Source: Mesorhizobium denitrificans (GTDB lineage: Bacteria > Pseudomonadota > Alphaproteobacteria > Rhizobiales > Rhizobiaceae). From it: 64,000 bases of DNA. The notes below the pieces were generated by a model. That model was not told the DNA's origin, did no database searches, and worked only from the letters and a program-made list of their open reading frames with translations. The position numbers were made by a program, and so were the translations under genes. Positions 19,685 through 28,592 of the stretch are shown here, piece after piece (the stretch's first letter is position 1; each line of letters opens with the position of its first letter). The stretch spans positions 1-64,000 of the forward strand of contig NZ_QURN01000015.1 of the NCBI RefSeq assembly GCF_003403035.1. Direction: 5' to 3'.

Positions 19685-19975
19685 AGCGTGGGCCGCTTAG
19701 CATAGATATATGAGCAAGCTCAATGGCAATCAGCACATATCGAGCAGCTCTTTGAATTGCTGTCGCAAAGCGTAAATGCGTGCTGCCGCAACTTCAAATA
19801 AAGAAACCCGCTGACCGGGGTCAGCGGGTTTGCCGTGACAGGTTTCGGGCGGAAGGGTCATCACGAGCAAGTGAATGCTAACCCAGCATAAAAATTGAGC
19901 AATTCAGCCGTTTGGTGATGCATCTTCCTTTATGCACTTGCCGCTAGCCTGCGCAAAATCAGGGCAAAATCGCCC
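19685..19975. other. Intergenic region with candidate small RNA
   Basis: This 291-base region between tRNA-Thr and the EF-hand gene has no open frame of note. It contains the terminator 19804-19831 and a small hairpin at about 19958-19975 directly after the EF-hand stop. The stretch 19832-19957 in between is the body of the candidate small RNA on the minus strand. Confidence 0.4.
19804..19831 (-). terminator. Strong intrinsic terminator, possibly of an unannotated small RNA
   Basis: Perfect 12-base stem AAACCCGCTGAC/GTCAGCGGGTTT with a CGGG loop. On the minus strand it runs into TTTCTTTATTT. The only upstream gene on that strand, the EF-hand gene, ends at 19976 and has its own GGGC-GATTTT-GCCC hairpin right after the stop codon. 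This terminator may therefore end a separate short transcript. Confidence 0.75.
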
Positions 19976-20329
19976 TTATTTAAGCTGTCCGTCGCCGCTT
20001 TTATCGGCAGAGGCGAAATCTTTCATGACCTGCGTCATGAATTCCTTCTTGTCCACAGAGCCATTTCCGTTTGCATCGAGCGTAGAAAACTGGGCGGGCG
20101 TGAGCACCTTCGACGTTTCTGCCGCACTCAGGGAACCATTACCGTTGGCGTCCAGGTTCGTGAAAGCGCCATTCATGAAGGTCTGATATTCGGACGCGCT
20201 CACAGCGCCATTTTTGTCCGTGTCAATCTGGTTGAGTTCGCCCTGATTCATGGGCTGCGCCTGTTGCGCAACGGCGATTCCTGTTGCGCTCAGCAAGCCA
20301 ATCGCAGCGAAAAGAACATAGTTTTTCAT
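19976..20329 (-). CDS. Periplasmic EF-hand calcium-binding protein
   Basis: A 117-residue secreted protein. A signal peptide (MKNYVLFAAIGLLSATGIAVAQQ) probably ends at AVA-QQ. It is followed by EF-hand loops DTDKNGAVSASE, DANGNGSLSAAE, DANGNGSVDKKE and a final DKSGDGQ that is cut short by the C-terminus. Calcium binding in the periplasm is likely; the partner is unknown. ATG 20329 follows GGGAGACGGAT. It is 11 bases downstream of the glycine-zipper lipoprotein gene and probably in the same operon. Confidence 0.88.
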   Translation of the reverse strand: MKNYVLFAAIGLLSATGIAVAQQAQPMNQGELNQIDTDKNGAVSASEYQTFMNGAFTNLDANGNGSLSAAETSKVLTPAQFSTLDANGNGSVDKKEFMTQVMKDFASADKSGDGQLK

Positions 20330-20340
20330 ATCCGTCTCCC

Positions 20341-20592
20341 TTAGCTGCTGCAGGTCAGGCGATTGCCGATATAACCGCCGGCGCCAATGCCGGCGCCAAC
20401 AGCCAGCACATTTCCGGTTCCCGCACCAATCGTGCTGCCGACAAGACCACCTACGATTGCACCGCCAACGGTTCCGGCCATGCAGCCAAATTCATGCTCT
20501 TTTGCCTGCACTTGCGGGTCGGAACTTGGAGATTGACAGCCCGCCATCAATACAGCGGTCGAAACCAATGCCAGAATTCTTCGCTTTATCAT
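20341..20592 (-). CDS. Glycine-zipper lipoprotein
   Basis: An 83-residue protein with a lipoprotein signal (ILALVSTAVLMAGC; lipobox LMAGC). It has a glycine zipper GGAIVGGLVGSTIGAGTGN and GAGIGAGGYIGNR, and two further cysteines that could form a disulfide. Glycine-zipper lipoproteins of this size (17 kDa antigen/SlyB-like) sit in the outer membrane. Start is ATG 20592 with GGAGAGCAAA upstream; the frame extends four codons further. Confidence 0.78.
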   Translation of the reverse strand: MIKRRILALVSTAVLMAGCQSPSSDPQVQAKEHEFGCMAGTVGGAIVGGLVGSTIGAGTGNVLAVGAGIGAGGYIGNRLTCSS

Positions 20593-20814
20593 TTTGCTCT
20601 CCAAATGTTTCTGCGAATTCTTTACCGGAAAGTTCCAGCCGGCACCCCTCAGCTGGCCACAAGGCCAACTACCACAAATTGTATTAAATTAGAAACAAAC
20701 GTATCTACGCACACAGGATTTTTCGGTCAAAGTTCTGCCGCCGCGCCGCTTTGCAGCCGATAAGCCGCGTGCTAGGCGTCAGCCGACGTCAATTGAATCG
20801 GCTCACGACACCAA

Positions 20815-21588
20815 ATGGATTCAAACCGGCAGAAGCTTGCCATTGTTTCTTCTGATGCTCCCGATGCACGAGAAGCGGCAGCGAATCTAATCGCGCGCTA
20901 TGGGCAGACCGAGACAAAAGATGCGAACGTCATCGTCGCGCTCGGCGGCGACGGATTTCTGCTGCAGACGCTGCGTGAAACCATGTCCACCGGCAAGCGC
21001 GTTTACGGCATGAACCGCGGCACGGTCGGCTTCCTCATGAATTCATATTCTGAAGATGATCTGCCGCAGCGCATCGCTGCCGCCGAACCCGAAACCATCC
21101 GCCCGCTGGAGATGGAAGCACTTCAGGCCGACGGCACCACCACTTTGGCGTTGGCGATCAATGAGGTCGCGCTTTGGCGACAATCGTACCAGACCGCGAA
21201 GATCCGCATAACGGTGGACGGCAAGGTCAGGCTGGAAGAACTGAACTGCGACGGGGTGATGGTCGCGACGCCCGCTGGCTCGACCGCATATAATCTTTCC
21301 GCGCAGGGGCCGATCCTGCCGCTCGACGCGCCGTTGCTGGCACTAACACCCGTCAGCCCGTTCAGGCCAAGACGCTGGCGCGGGGCGCTGCTGCACGATT
21401 TATCCACCGTGCGCTTCGACATTTTCGAACCTGAAAAGCGCCCGGTAAACGCTGCGGCAGATCACACAGAGGTCAAAAGCGTGGTCAGCGTAACCGTCCG
21501 GGAATCACGCCAGCACACGGCAACTTTGCTGTTTGATCCCGATCATTCGTGGAACGAAAGAATCCTCTCGGAGCAGTTTCGTTACTGA
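20815..21588 (+). CDS. nadK: NAD kinase
   Basis: ATP-dependent NAD 2'-kinase that makes NADP; 257 residues, the short form usual in rhizobia. The catalytic GGDG motif is in [11 protein letters not shown] (about 43-53), with the conserved NE pair (INEVALWR) and the glycine-rich motif [12 protein letters not shown]. The Asp of GGDG is the catalytic residue. Start is ATG 20815. It stands alone, 226 bases from the preceding divergent gene. Confidence 0.95.
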   Translation: MDSNRQKLAIVSSDAPDAREAAANLIARYGQTETKDANVIVALGGDGFLLQTLRETMSTGKRVYGMNRGTVGFLMNSYSEDDLPQRIAAAEPETIRPLEMEALQADGTTTLALAINEVALWRQSYQTAKIRITVDGKVRLEELNCDGVMVATPAGSTAYNLSAQGPILPLDAPLLALTPVSPFRPRRWRGALLHDLSTVRFDIFEPEKRPVNAAADHTEVKSVVSVTVRESRQHTATLLFDPDHSWNERILSEQFRY

Positions 21589-21668
21589 CAACCGAACAAA
21601 TTGGCACACTTGTGCGTGACTTTTTTAGCTAGATCGATTGAAAGTTCTAATCAGCCTATCAGGTTTAG

Positions 21669-21697
21669 TTGACAAATATTGGGGTTGAGCCTACGTC
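21669..21697 (+). promoter_or_regulatory. Possible promoter of the DEAD-box helicase gene
   Basis: TTGACA at 21669-21674 is a perfect -35 hexamer; 17 bases later TACGTC is only a weak -10. It lies about 100 bases upstream of the helicase TTG start, and an AGGCGC-ATT-GCGCCT hairpin follows at 21711-21725, so the transcript would have a structured leader. Confidence 0.35.
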
Positions 21698-21770
21698 GCG
21701 GCAGGAAAACAGGCGCATTGCGCCTTACGCGGCATGGCCGCTCTCTCGCCAATAAGGGCGCAATTACACA

Positions 21771-23303
21771 TTGTCAGTAGCTACAGAGTCCGTATCGGGC
21801 GTGACCACCGAACCAGAAACACAGACCGAGCAAGTGTCTTTTGCCGACCTTGGTCTTTCGCAAAAGGTGCTTTCCGCAGTTACGGATAGCGGTTACCTGA
21901 ACCCGACACCGATTCAGGCCGGGGCTATTCCGCAGGCGCTGCAAGGCAAGGATGTTTTGGGCATCGCGCAGACCGGCACAGGCAAAACGGCTTCCTTCGT
22001 GCTGCCGATGCTCACCCGACTGGAAAAGGGTCGCGCTCGCGCACGTATGCCGCGCACACTCATTCTTGAGCCTACGCGTGAACTTGCAGCCCAGGTCGAA
22101 GAGAACTTCGTCAAATACGGCAAGAACCATCGCCTGACGGTCGCATTGCTTATCGGCGGCGTATCGTTTGACGATCAGGAAAAGAAGCTTGAACGCGGCG
22201 CGGATGTGCTGATCGCAACTCCGGGCCGCCTGCTCGACCATTTTGAGCGCGGCAAGCTGCTGCTCACCGGCGTCGAAATTCTCGTCATCGATGAAGCCGA
22301 CCGTATGTTGGACATGGGCTTCATCCCTGACATTGAGCGCATCTGCAAACTTATCCCCTTCACGCGGCAGACGCTGTTTTTCTCGGCCACCATGCCGCCG
22401 GAAATCACCAAGCTCACGGAGCAATTCCTTCACGCGCCGGTGCGCATCGAAGTGGCTCGCCCCGCGTCGACCGCTTCCACGGTGACACAGGCTCTCGTCA
22501 AATCCGGTTCCAAGCCTTGGGACAAGCGCGCGGTGCTGCGCGACCTCATCAAGGAAGAAGACGAAGCAATCAAAAACGCCATCATCTTCTGCAATCGCAA
22601 GGTTGATGTGTCGGAGCTGTTCCGCTCGTTGGTGAAGTACGATTTCAATGCGGGCGCGCTGCACGGTGACATGGATCAGCGCGCGCGCATGACCATGTTG
22701 GCGAATTTCCGCGACGGCAAGCTCAAGCTGCTTGTAGCGTCGGACGTTGCCGCGCGTGGACTGGACATTCCAGATGTCAGCCATGTGTTCAATTATGATG
22801 TTCCGATCCATTCGGAAGACTATGTGCATCGCATTGGCCGCACCGGTCGCGCCGGTCGCACCGGCAAGGCGTTCACCATCGTAACGCGTAGCGATGCGCG
22901 CTATGTCGATGCCATTGAAAAGCTGATCGGCAAATCGATCGACTGGCACAGCGGCGACCTGTCGACCGTCGCACCAAGCGATGATACGCAGGACGAACGC
23001 CCGCGTGGCCGCAACGCGAAGTCTCGTTCGAGAGGCAAAGATGCACGCGGCAGCCGACTAGAGGCCAAGCCGGAGAAGAACCCGCAGCCGGAAACCGCCG
23101 AGGTGCCTGATGTTGCCGCGGAACGGCGCAGCCGCAAGGATGCCATCCGCAACGACAATGCCGACCGCAAGGTTCAGCCGGAGCAGCGCGACCGCCCTGC
23201 CCGCAATCATCGTCGCCACCGCGATGACGACGACGATATCAACACGACTGTGGGCTTTGGCGACGAAACCCCGGCCTTCATGATGGTTTCCGCTAAAGTT
23301 TAG
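21771..23303 (+). CDS. DEAD-box ATP-dependent RNA helicase
   Basis: A 510-residue helicase with a Q motif region TPIQAGAIPQ, motif I AQTGTGKT, PTRELAAQ, DEAD in VIDEADRMLDMGF, SAT, ARGLD and HRIGRTGR. The tail after about residue 400 is highly charged and basic with a DDDDD patch, typical of RNA-binding extensions. It is the second such helicase in the window and closer to the RhlE/CsdA group shared by all rhizobia. There is no ATG; TTG 21771 (MSVATESVSG) with AAGGG upstream is the likely start. Confidence 0.9.
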   Translation: MSVATESVSGVTTEPETQTEQVSFADLGLSQKVLSAVTDSGYLNPTPIQAGAIPQALQGKDVLGIAQTGTGKTASFVLPMLTRLEKGRARARMPRTLILEPTRELAAQVEENFVKYGKNHRLTVALLIGGVSFDDQEKKLERGADVLIATPGRLLDHFERGKLLLTGVEILVIDEADRMLDMGFIPDIERICKLIPFTRQTLFFSATMPPEITKLTEQFLHAPVRIEVARPASTASTVTQALVKSGSKPWDKRAVLRDLIKEEDEAIKNAIIFCNRKVDVSELFRSLVKYDFNAGALHGDMDQRARMTMLANFRDGKLKLLVASDVAARGLDIPDVSHVFNYDVPIHSEDYVHRIGRTGRAGRTGKAFTIVTRSDARYVDAIEKLIGKSIDWHSGDLSTVAPSDDTQDERPRGRNAKSRSRGKDARGSRLEAKPEKNPQPETAEVPDVAAERRSRKDAIRNDNADRKVQPEQRDRPARNHRRHRDDDDDINTTVGFGDETPAFMMVSAKV

Positions 23304-23332
23304 CGAACCATCGCAACTATATGATTTTATGT

Positions 23333-23354
23333 AACGCCGCCATCCAGCGGCGTT
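23333..23354. terminator. Bidirectional terminator between helicase and thioesterase genes
   Basis: AACGCCGC-CATCCA-GCGGCGTT, an 8-base perfect stem, followed by ATTCGTTTAT on the plus strand and preceded by an A/T-rich stretch (ATGATTTTATGT) that serves the minus strand. Its right arm shares the last bases with the thioesterase stop codon. Confidence 0.7.
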
Positions 23355-23796
23355 ATTCGTTTATGGCTGCTGCTTCCAACAAATCCCTGAATTTTCCCGC
23401 GATAGGTTCCCGCTTGCGCGTTGCGCGCTCCACGTAAACATGCACGAAAAAGCCTTGGGCCGAAGCCTCCAGATCTTCATTGCGGAATAGTCCGATCTCG
23501 TATCGCACCGACGTATTGCCGATTTTACCAACCCGGATGCCAGCCGTTATGACGTCGGGAAATCCCATCTCCGCGAAGTAGCGGCAGCCCGTTTCCGCCA
23601 CGAGCCCAATCGTTTCCCCGCGCGTGAAATCTAGCGCACCCTCCTCAAACAGCCAGCCATTTATCGCCGTGTCGAAAAGCGAATAATGCACCACATTGTT
23701 CATGTGACCATAGACGTCATTGTCCGCCCAGCGCGTGGTTATGGTCCTGAACACTTTATAATCGCTGCGCTTGTCGCGCTCTTTCGCGTTGCTCAT
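23353..23796 (-). CDS. Acyl-CoA thioesterase, 4HBT hot-dog family
   Basis: A 147-residue hot-dog fold protein. The signature RWADNDVYGHMNNVVHYSLF carries the catalytic Asp and the HxNN motif of 4-hydroxybenzoyl-CoA thioesterase-like (YbgC/FadM) enzymes. It probably hydrolyses acyl-CoA in the cytoplasm; chain-length preference is unknown. Start is ATG 23796 (MSNAKERD); an earlier ATG at 23823 adds nine residues. It is monocistronic. Confidence 0.85.
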   Translation of the reverse strand: MSNAKERDKRSDYKVFRTITTRWADNDVYGHMNNVVHYSLFDTAINGWLFEEGALDFTRGETIGLVAETGCRYFAEMGFPDVITAGIRVGKIGNTSVRYEIGLFRNEDLEASAQGFFVHVYVERATRKREPIAGKFRDLLEAAAINE

Positions 23797-23887
23797 CAAA
23801 ATCTCCGAACAGATCGACACCATTTAGGGGTCGCAATCCTGAAAATAATATCGAATAAAGACGCCTCGATTAACCGAGGGACACTCA

Positions 23888-24883
23888 ATGCCGTCATCGT
23901 CAATCGACCATGCCGTCACGGCGCGCGGATTAACCGGCGCGGCGTCCGACCCAACTTATGCTGGCGTCCTTTCCTTCATGCGCCGCAAATATACAAAGAA
24001 CGTCAAGGGCGCAGACGTCATTGTCTGGGGCGTGCCGTTTGACGCGGCCGTTACGAACCGCCCCGGCGCGCGCTTTGGTCCGCAAGCGATACGCCGCGCA
24101 TCGGCCATTTTCGACAATGATCCACAATATCCGTTCAACCGCGACCTGTTCGAGAAAATGGCTGTCGTCGACTATGGCGATTGCCTTCTGGATAACGGCA
24201 ACCACCAGAAAACGCCGGGTACCATCGAGCGCGAGGCCGCAAAGCTGCTCAAAAGCGGCGCGTTCCTGCTCACGCTGGGCGGCGATCATTTCGTGACGTG
24301 GCCAATCCTGAAAGCGCACGCTGCCATTCACGGCCCGCTCGCGCTGGTGCAGTTCGATGCGCATCAGGATACGTGGTTCGATGATGGCAAGCGCATCGAT
24401 CACGGCAGCTTTGTTGGCCGCGCGGTGCGCGCCGGCGTCATCGACCCAGATCGCTCCATCCAGATCGGCATCCGCACCCACGCGCCAGACGATTGCGGCA
24501 TCAAGATTATTTACGGCAACGAGGTGGAGGAGATGCGCGCGGCGGACATTGCCTACGCCATCGCGGACCGCACCGGCGGGCGCAAATGCTATGTCACCTT
24601 CGATATTGATTGCCTTGACCCAGCTTTCGCGCCGGGAACCGGCACGCCGGTCGCGGGCGGCCCGTCCTCTGCGAAAATCCTCTCCGTGCTGCGGCAGCTC
24701 ACGCATCTGGATATTGTCGGGGCCGATGTCGTCGAGGTTGCACCGCCTTACGATCATGCCGATATAACTGCCATCGCAGCGTCATCAGTCGCGATGCATT
24801 ATCTGGGTCTGCTGGCCGAGCGGCGCGCGCGCTTCGAGGACAGTGGCAACTCCGCTGGACTGCAAGACGCAGGCGGCATATGA
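23888..24883 (+). CDS. speB: Agmatinase
   Basis: Manganese ureohydrolase converting agmatine to putrescine and urea; 331 residues. Metal ligands are in LGGDHF, FDAHQD and DIDCLDPAFAPGTGTP, the last being the family signature. The arginase-type substrate loop differs, and the N-terminal RPGARFGPQAIR favours agmatinase, though guanidino-acid hydrolases share the motifs. Start ATG 23888 with CGAGGGAC upstream. argC follows after 27 bases, so polyamine and arginine genes may be co-transcribed. Confidence 0.87.
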   Translation: MPSSSIDHAVTARGLTGAASDPTYAGVLSFMRRKYTKNVKGADVIVWGVPFDAAVTNRPGARFGPQAIRRASAIFDNDPQYPFNRDLFEKMAVVDYGDCLLDNGNHQKTPGTIEREAAKLLKSGAFLLTLGGDHFVTWPILKAHAAIHGPLALVQFDAHQDTWFDDGKRIDHGSFVGRAVRAGVIDPDRSIQIGIRTHAPDDCGIKIIYGNEVEEMRAADIAYAIADRTGGRKCYVTFDIDCLDPAFAPGTGTPVAGGPSSAKILSVLRQLTHLDIVGADVVEVAPPYDHADITAIAASSVAMHYLGLLAERRARFEDSGNSAGLQDAGGI

Positions 24884-24910
24884 GAGCGCCAATTCAGGAG
24901 TGGGATTGAA

Positions 24911-25849
24911 ATGAAACCCAAGATCTTTATCGACGGCGAGCATGGTACGACCGGATTGCAAATCCGTTCGAGGCTGGCCGCGCGTGACGATCTTGCGATC
25001 CTTTCAATCCCGGAAGCCGAGCGGCGCAATCGTGACATGCGCGCCTCCATGCTGTCCGAGGCGGACATCGCCATTCTCTGCCTGCCGGACGATGCCTCCC
25101 GCGAGGCGGTCGCCATGCTTGAGGGCAAGAATTCGACGCGCATCATCGACACCTCAACGGCGCACCGCGTTCACCCGGACTGGACCTACGGCTTTGCTGA
25201 AATGGAGGCTGCCCAGCGCGAGCGCATCGAGCGCGCGCGGCTTGTGGCAAATCCCGGCTGCTATCCCACGGGCGCGATTTCGCTGACCCGTCCGCTTGTC
25301 GCGGCTGGCATTCTGCCGGCTGACTATCCCGTCACGATCAACGCTGTGTCGGGTTACACCGGCGGCGGCAAACAGATGATTGCGCAGATGGAAGACCCGG
25401 CGAACCCGGATCACATCGATTCGCCGTATTTCGTCTATGGACTTCCGCTCACGCACAAGCACGTCGCGGAAATGAAAACGCATGGCCTGCTCGACCGCAA
25501 GCCGATTTTCTCGCCATCCGTCGGTAGATTTCCGCAAGGCATGATCGTGCAGGTGCCGGTTTTCCTTGGTGATCTCAATGGCTCGCCAACGCTGGCCGAT
25601 CTCCACAACGCACTCGAGAAGCATTATGCCGGTCAGTCCATCGTAGAAGTCGTGCCGCTGGCCGAGAGCGCCAAAATCGCGCGTCTGGACCCGACCGAAC
25701 TAGCCGATACCGACCGCATGAAGCTCTACGTGTTCGGCACGGAAGGCCAGGGCCAGGCAAACCTCGTTGCGTTGCTGGATAATCTAGGCAAGGGCGCTTC
25801 GGGCGCCGCCGTTCAGAACATGGATCTGATGCTCGGTCGCGCGCACTAA
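24911..25849 (+). CDS. argC: N-acetyl-gamma-glutamyl-phosphate reductase (short type)
   Basis: NADP-dependent third step of arginine synthesis, 312 residues. The N-terminal nucleotide-binding segment is [12 protein letters not shown], and the catalytic cysteine is in NPGCYPTGA (about 115-123). It belongs to the short, type 2 ArgC group common in alphaproteobacteria (about 310 residues against about 345). Start ATG 24911 with AGGAGTGG upstream. It converges on the heme A synthase gene with a 7-base gap. Confidence 0.95.
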   Translation: MKPKIFIDGEHGTTGLQIRSRLAARDDLAILSIPEAERRNRDMRASMLSEADIAILCLPDDASREAVAMLEGKNSTRIIDTSTAHRVHPDWTYGFAEMEAAQRERIERARLVANPGCYPTGAISLTRPLVAAGILPADYPVTINAVSGYTGGGKQMIAQMEDPANPDHIDSPYFVYGLPLTHKHVAEMKTHGLLDRKPIFSPSVGRFPQGMIVQVPVFLGDLNGSPTLADLHNALEKHYAGQSIVEVVPLAESAKIARLDPTELADTDRMKLYVFGTEGQGQANLVALLDNLGKGASGAAVQNMDLMLGRAH

Positions 25850-25856
25850 GCCCGAG

Positions 25857-26948
25857 CTAATTCGCAGAAGCCGCAGCCGGCAGCGGATAGCTGCCCTTCG
25901 TCGCGCGCCAATGCGCGGCCGCATAGCCCAGCACTATCAACGCGAGCGCCTGATGGGTCAGCGCAATGTGCAAATGCACCTGCGTCAGCAGCGTTACGAT
26001 GCCCACTATTGCCTGCAGCAAGACCAGATGGAACAGGATCAGAGCGCGCCGCGCGTGCAGCGTACCCGGATCGCGTCTGCGCACGGCAATCATGTGCCAC
26101 AGCGCCAGCGCAAAAACGGTGTAGGCGCCTAGCCGGTGTACAAACTGCACCAGCTTGGGATTCTCAAAGAAATTGCGCCATACCGGTTCGATTACGAACA
26201 TATCACCCGGCACGATTGTTCCGTCCATCAGCGGCCAGGTATTGTAGCTCAAACCGGCATCCAAGCCGGCAACCAGTCCGCCGAGATAGATCTGCACGAG
26301 CACGGCCAGTACCAGAACGCCCGCAAACCTCTGCGTAAAGCGCGTTGCTGCCGCACCTTGCGACGGCAACAGCCCCCGCGCGACCACCATCGTGGCCGTG
26401 AAAATCAATGCTGCGATGGTGAGATGCGTCGCCAGCCTGTACTGGCTCACGTCCGTGCGCTCCACGAGCCCGGAAGATACCATCCACCAGCCTACCGCTC
26501 CCTGAAATGCGCCAAGCGCCAGAATGCCCGCCAGTTTAGGCTTCAACTGCCGCTCAACGCGACCCGTCAGCCAGAAAAACAGAAGCGGCAGCGCAAAGAT
26601 CGCGCCCACGCTGCGCGCCAGAATGCGATGCGCCCACTCCCACCAGAAAATCTTTTTGAAAGCAGCAATATCCATGTCTTTGTTGATCTGGGAATATTCG
26701 GGAATCTGCTGATATTTCGCGAATTCTTCCTGCCATTCGGCGTCGTTCAGCGGTGGAATCACGCCGTGGATGGGCTTCCATTCCGTGATCGACAACCCCG
26801 AATCCGTCAGCCGCGTCGCGCCGCCAACCAGCACGAGCGCGAACAACACCAGCAGCACGACATAGAGCCACCCGCGCAAAAGCGCGCGATTTCGCTGCAC
26901 TGTGTTTGTGGCTGTGGAGGGAGAAGAAGTGACTGCTATGCTGCTCAT
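25857..26948 (-). CDS. ctaA: Heme A synthase (COX15/CtaA)
   Basis: Integral membrane oxidase that converts heme O to heme A for cytochrome aa3. It is 363 residues with about eight transmembrane helices and the conserved heme-ligand histidines in EWAHR, HLTIA, QFVHR and HQALA. The region [19 protein letters not shown] near the N-terminus is the family signature. I start at ATG 26948 (MSSIAVTSS); 20 additional codons are open but not conserved in style. A DUF2842 gene lies divergently 111 bases away. Confidence 0.93.
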   Translation of the reverse strand: MSSIAVTSSPSTATNTVQRNRALLRGWLYVVLLVLFALVLVGGATRLTDSGLSITEWKPIHGVIPPLNDAEWQEEFAKYQQIPEYSQINKDMDIAAFKKIFWWEWAHRILARSVGAIFALPLLFFWLTGRVERQLKPKLAGILALGAFQGAVGWWMVSSGLVERTDVSQYRLATHLTIAALIFTATMVVARGLLPSQGAAATRFTQRFAGVLVLAVLVQIYLGGLVAGLDAGLSYNTWPLMDGTIVPGDMFVIEPVWRNFFENPKLVQFVHRLGAYTVFALALWHMIAVRRRDPGTLHARRALILFHLVLLQAIVGIVTLLTQVHLHIALTHQALALIVLGYAAAHWRATKGSYPLPAAASAN

Positions 26949-27059
26949 GGGGCGCGTTGGTGAACCATCGCGAAGCGCGTTGCAAGGGCGAGGCATGCCG
27001 CGCGACATGCGGTCGCGTCCTTGTTGCGGCGCGCCGCCAGAAGGTTTATTGCCTCTGCC

Positions 27060-27269
27060 ATGCCCATTCGCCTGAAAAAACTGATTGGAACTGTGTTGCT
27101 GGTGGCGCTCGTCGTCATCTATTCACTGTTGGCAACCGCCGTCGCAGTGGCCCGGCTGGGTGATTCCGGTCCGGTGGTACACCTCCTTTTCTTCCTCATA
27201 TCAGGCCTTTTGTGGATATTACCGGCTATGCTGCTCATCAAATGGATGATGATTTCGCCGAAGGGTTAA
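27060..27269 (+). CDS. DUF2842 small membrane protein
   Basis: A 69-residue protein with two transmembrane segments ([22 protein letters not shown] and [23 protein letters not shown]) and the C-terminal MISPKG, which are typical of DUF2842. The family is alphaproteobacterial and is often found near ctaA, as here (divergent), suggesting a respiratory or membrane role that is unproven. Start ATG 27060. Confidence 0.82.
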   Translation: MPIRLKKLIGTVLLVALVVIYSLLATAVAVARLGDSGPVVHLLFFLISGLLWILPAMLLIKWMMISPKG

Positions 27270-27383
27270 AATCCCCTTCCGCCGGATTTTTTGCATTTTA
27301 GCTTTCGCCGAAACCCTCGGGAATTGAATTTCAGCTACTTTCGCAGGGCACTGCGGAGGGGCGGAGCATGGCGGAACTATGGA

Positions 27384-28577
27384 ATGGCAGACATTGCTTT
27401 TCGTGAAGACGCACTAAGCGCACCAAGAATTTCGCGTCATCACCATCAAAAACTGGCCGGCTCCCGTTGGGAGTTTCGGGTAGACAATGATCTCGCGGCC
27501 TATGAGCGCGCGAGCATGCATGCCATTTTTGCGCCGGCTCAAAGCCCGGAATGGATTGAAGCCTGGGCGAAGTCCGGCACTGACATCATCATCGCGCGCG
27601 TTCACGCGGCTCAAGGCCAATGTGTGCTTGCGCTGGCGCTGGAAGTCGTGCGCACCAGTTCAATGTGCATCGCGCGTTATGTCGGCCATCGTCACGCCAA
27701 CGGCAATTTTCCGCTCAGCTCCTATGAATCGATTGACAGGATCGAGCCCGGTTTGCTCGATGCCTTGCTCGAATCCATCTCGACGGCCCGGCCCGACATC
27801 GACCTTGTTTCTCTTGAACGCATGTCGCATTCGCGCGCGGGCAAGGCTAATCCTTTTCTCGCGCTGAACCATCAGCAAAGCGCCAATATCGCCCTCGCAG
27901 CCGACCTCACCGATGGGTTTGACGCGCTGGTTGCGCGCACCGGCGGCAGCAGCAAATGGAAGAAGCACCGGCGGCAGGTGCGCAAATTCAGTGAATCCGG
28001 CGAAGTCCGCATGATCTATGCTTCGACTGCGGTTGAAGTGGATCGCCTACTCACCAGCTTCTTTGAAATGAAGGCCGAACGCTTCGCCGCGCTTGGCATT
28101 GACGATCCGTTCGCCCCGATGTCTGTGCGTGCCGCCTTCCGCAACCTGTTCAGCGAGGCTCTCAGCGGGCAAGTCCGCTTGTTCACGCTGGAAGGTCTGG
28201 AAATTGGCGGCAAGTTGCGCGCGGTTTCAGGCCACAGCCATGATGGCGCGCGGCTTGTCTGCGAATTTTGCGCCTTCGCAAATGACGAGTTGAGCAATTA
28301 CAGCCCCGGCTCTTACCTGTTTTTTGAAGTCATCAAGAAAGCCGCGGAGAATGACTACCGGCTTTATGATTTCAGCGTGGGCGACGAGCCTTACAAGCGT
28401 CAGTGGTGCGACGCTGAAATCAAGCAATTCGACGTGGTCGTACCGCTGACACTTAGAGGCCGCATCGCTGCTGCGGGCTTGCGCGCCGGTTCATCCGCGA
28501 AGCGTTGGCTGAAATCTCAGCCACACATCTGGCAGCAGGCCAAGCGCTTGCGGCAAATCGTCAAAGGCAACGCATAG
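27384..28577 (+). CDS. GNAT/CelD-like acyltransferase of the polysaccharide locus
   Basis: A 397-residue soluble protein of the FemAB/GNAT (CelD, Acetyltransf_6) type. The N-terminal half resembles a degenerate GNAT fold; the C-terminal half carries YDFSVGDEPYKRQWCDAEI, typical of the CelD group found in exopolysaccharide loci. It may transfer an acyl or aminoacyl group to the polymer or its precursor; this is inferred from context. Start is ATG 27384 (MADIAFRED); the open frame begins 93 bases earlier. It converges on the GumC-like gene with a 15-base gap. Confidence 0.75.
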   Translation: MADIAFREDALSAPRISRHHHQKLAGSRWEFRVDNDLAAYERASMHAIFAPAQSPEWIEAWAKSGTDIIIARVHAAQGQCVLALALEVVRTSSMCIARYVGHRHANGNFPLSSYESIDRIEPGLLDALLESISTARPDIDLVSLERMSHSRAGKANPFLALNHQQSANIALAADLTDGFDALVARTGGSSKWKKHRRQVRKFSESGEVRMIYASTAVEVDRLLTSFFEMKAERFAALGIDDPFAPMSVRAAFRNLFSEALSGQVRLFTLEGLEIGGKLRAVSGHSHDGARLVCEFCAFANDELSNYSPGSYLFFEVIKKAAENDYRLYDFSVGDEPYKRQWCDAEIKQFDVVVPLTLRGRIAAAGLRAGSSAKRWLKSQPHIWQQAKRLRQIVKGNA

Positions 28578-28592
28578 CGCTAGGTCCTGACC

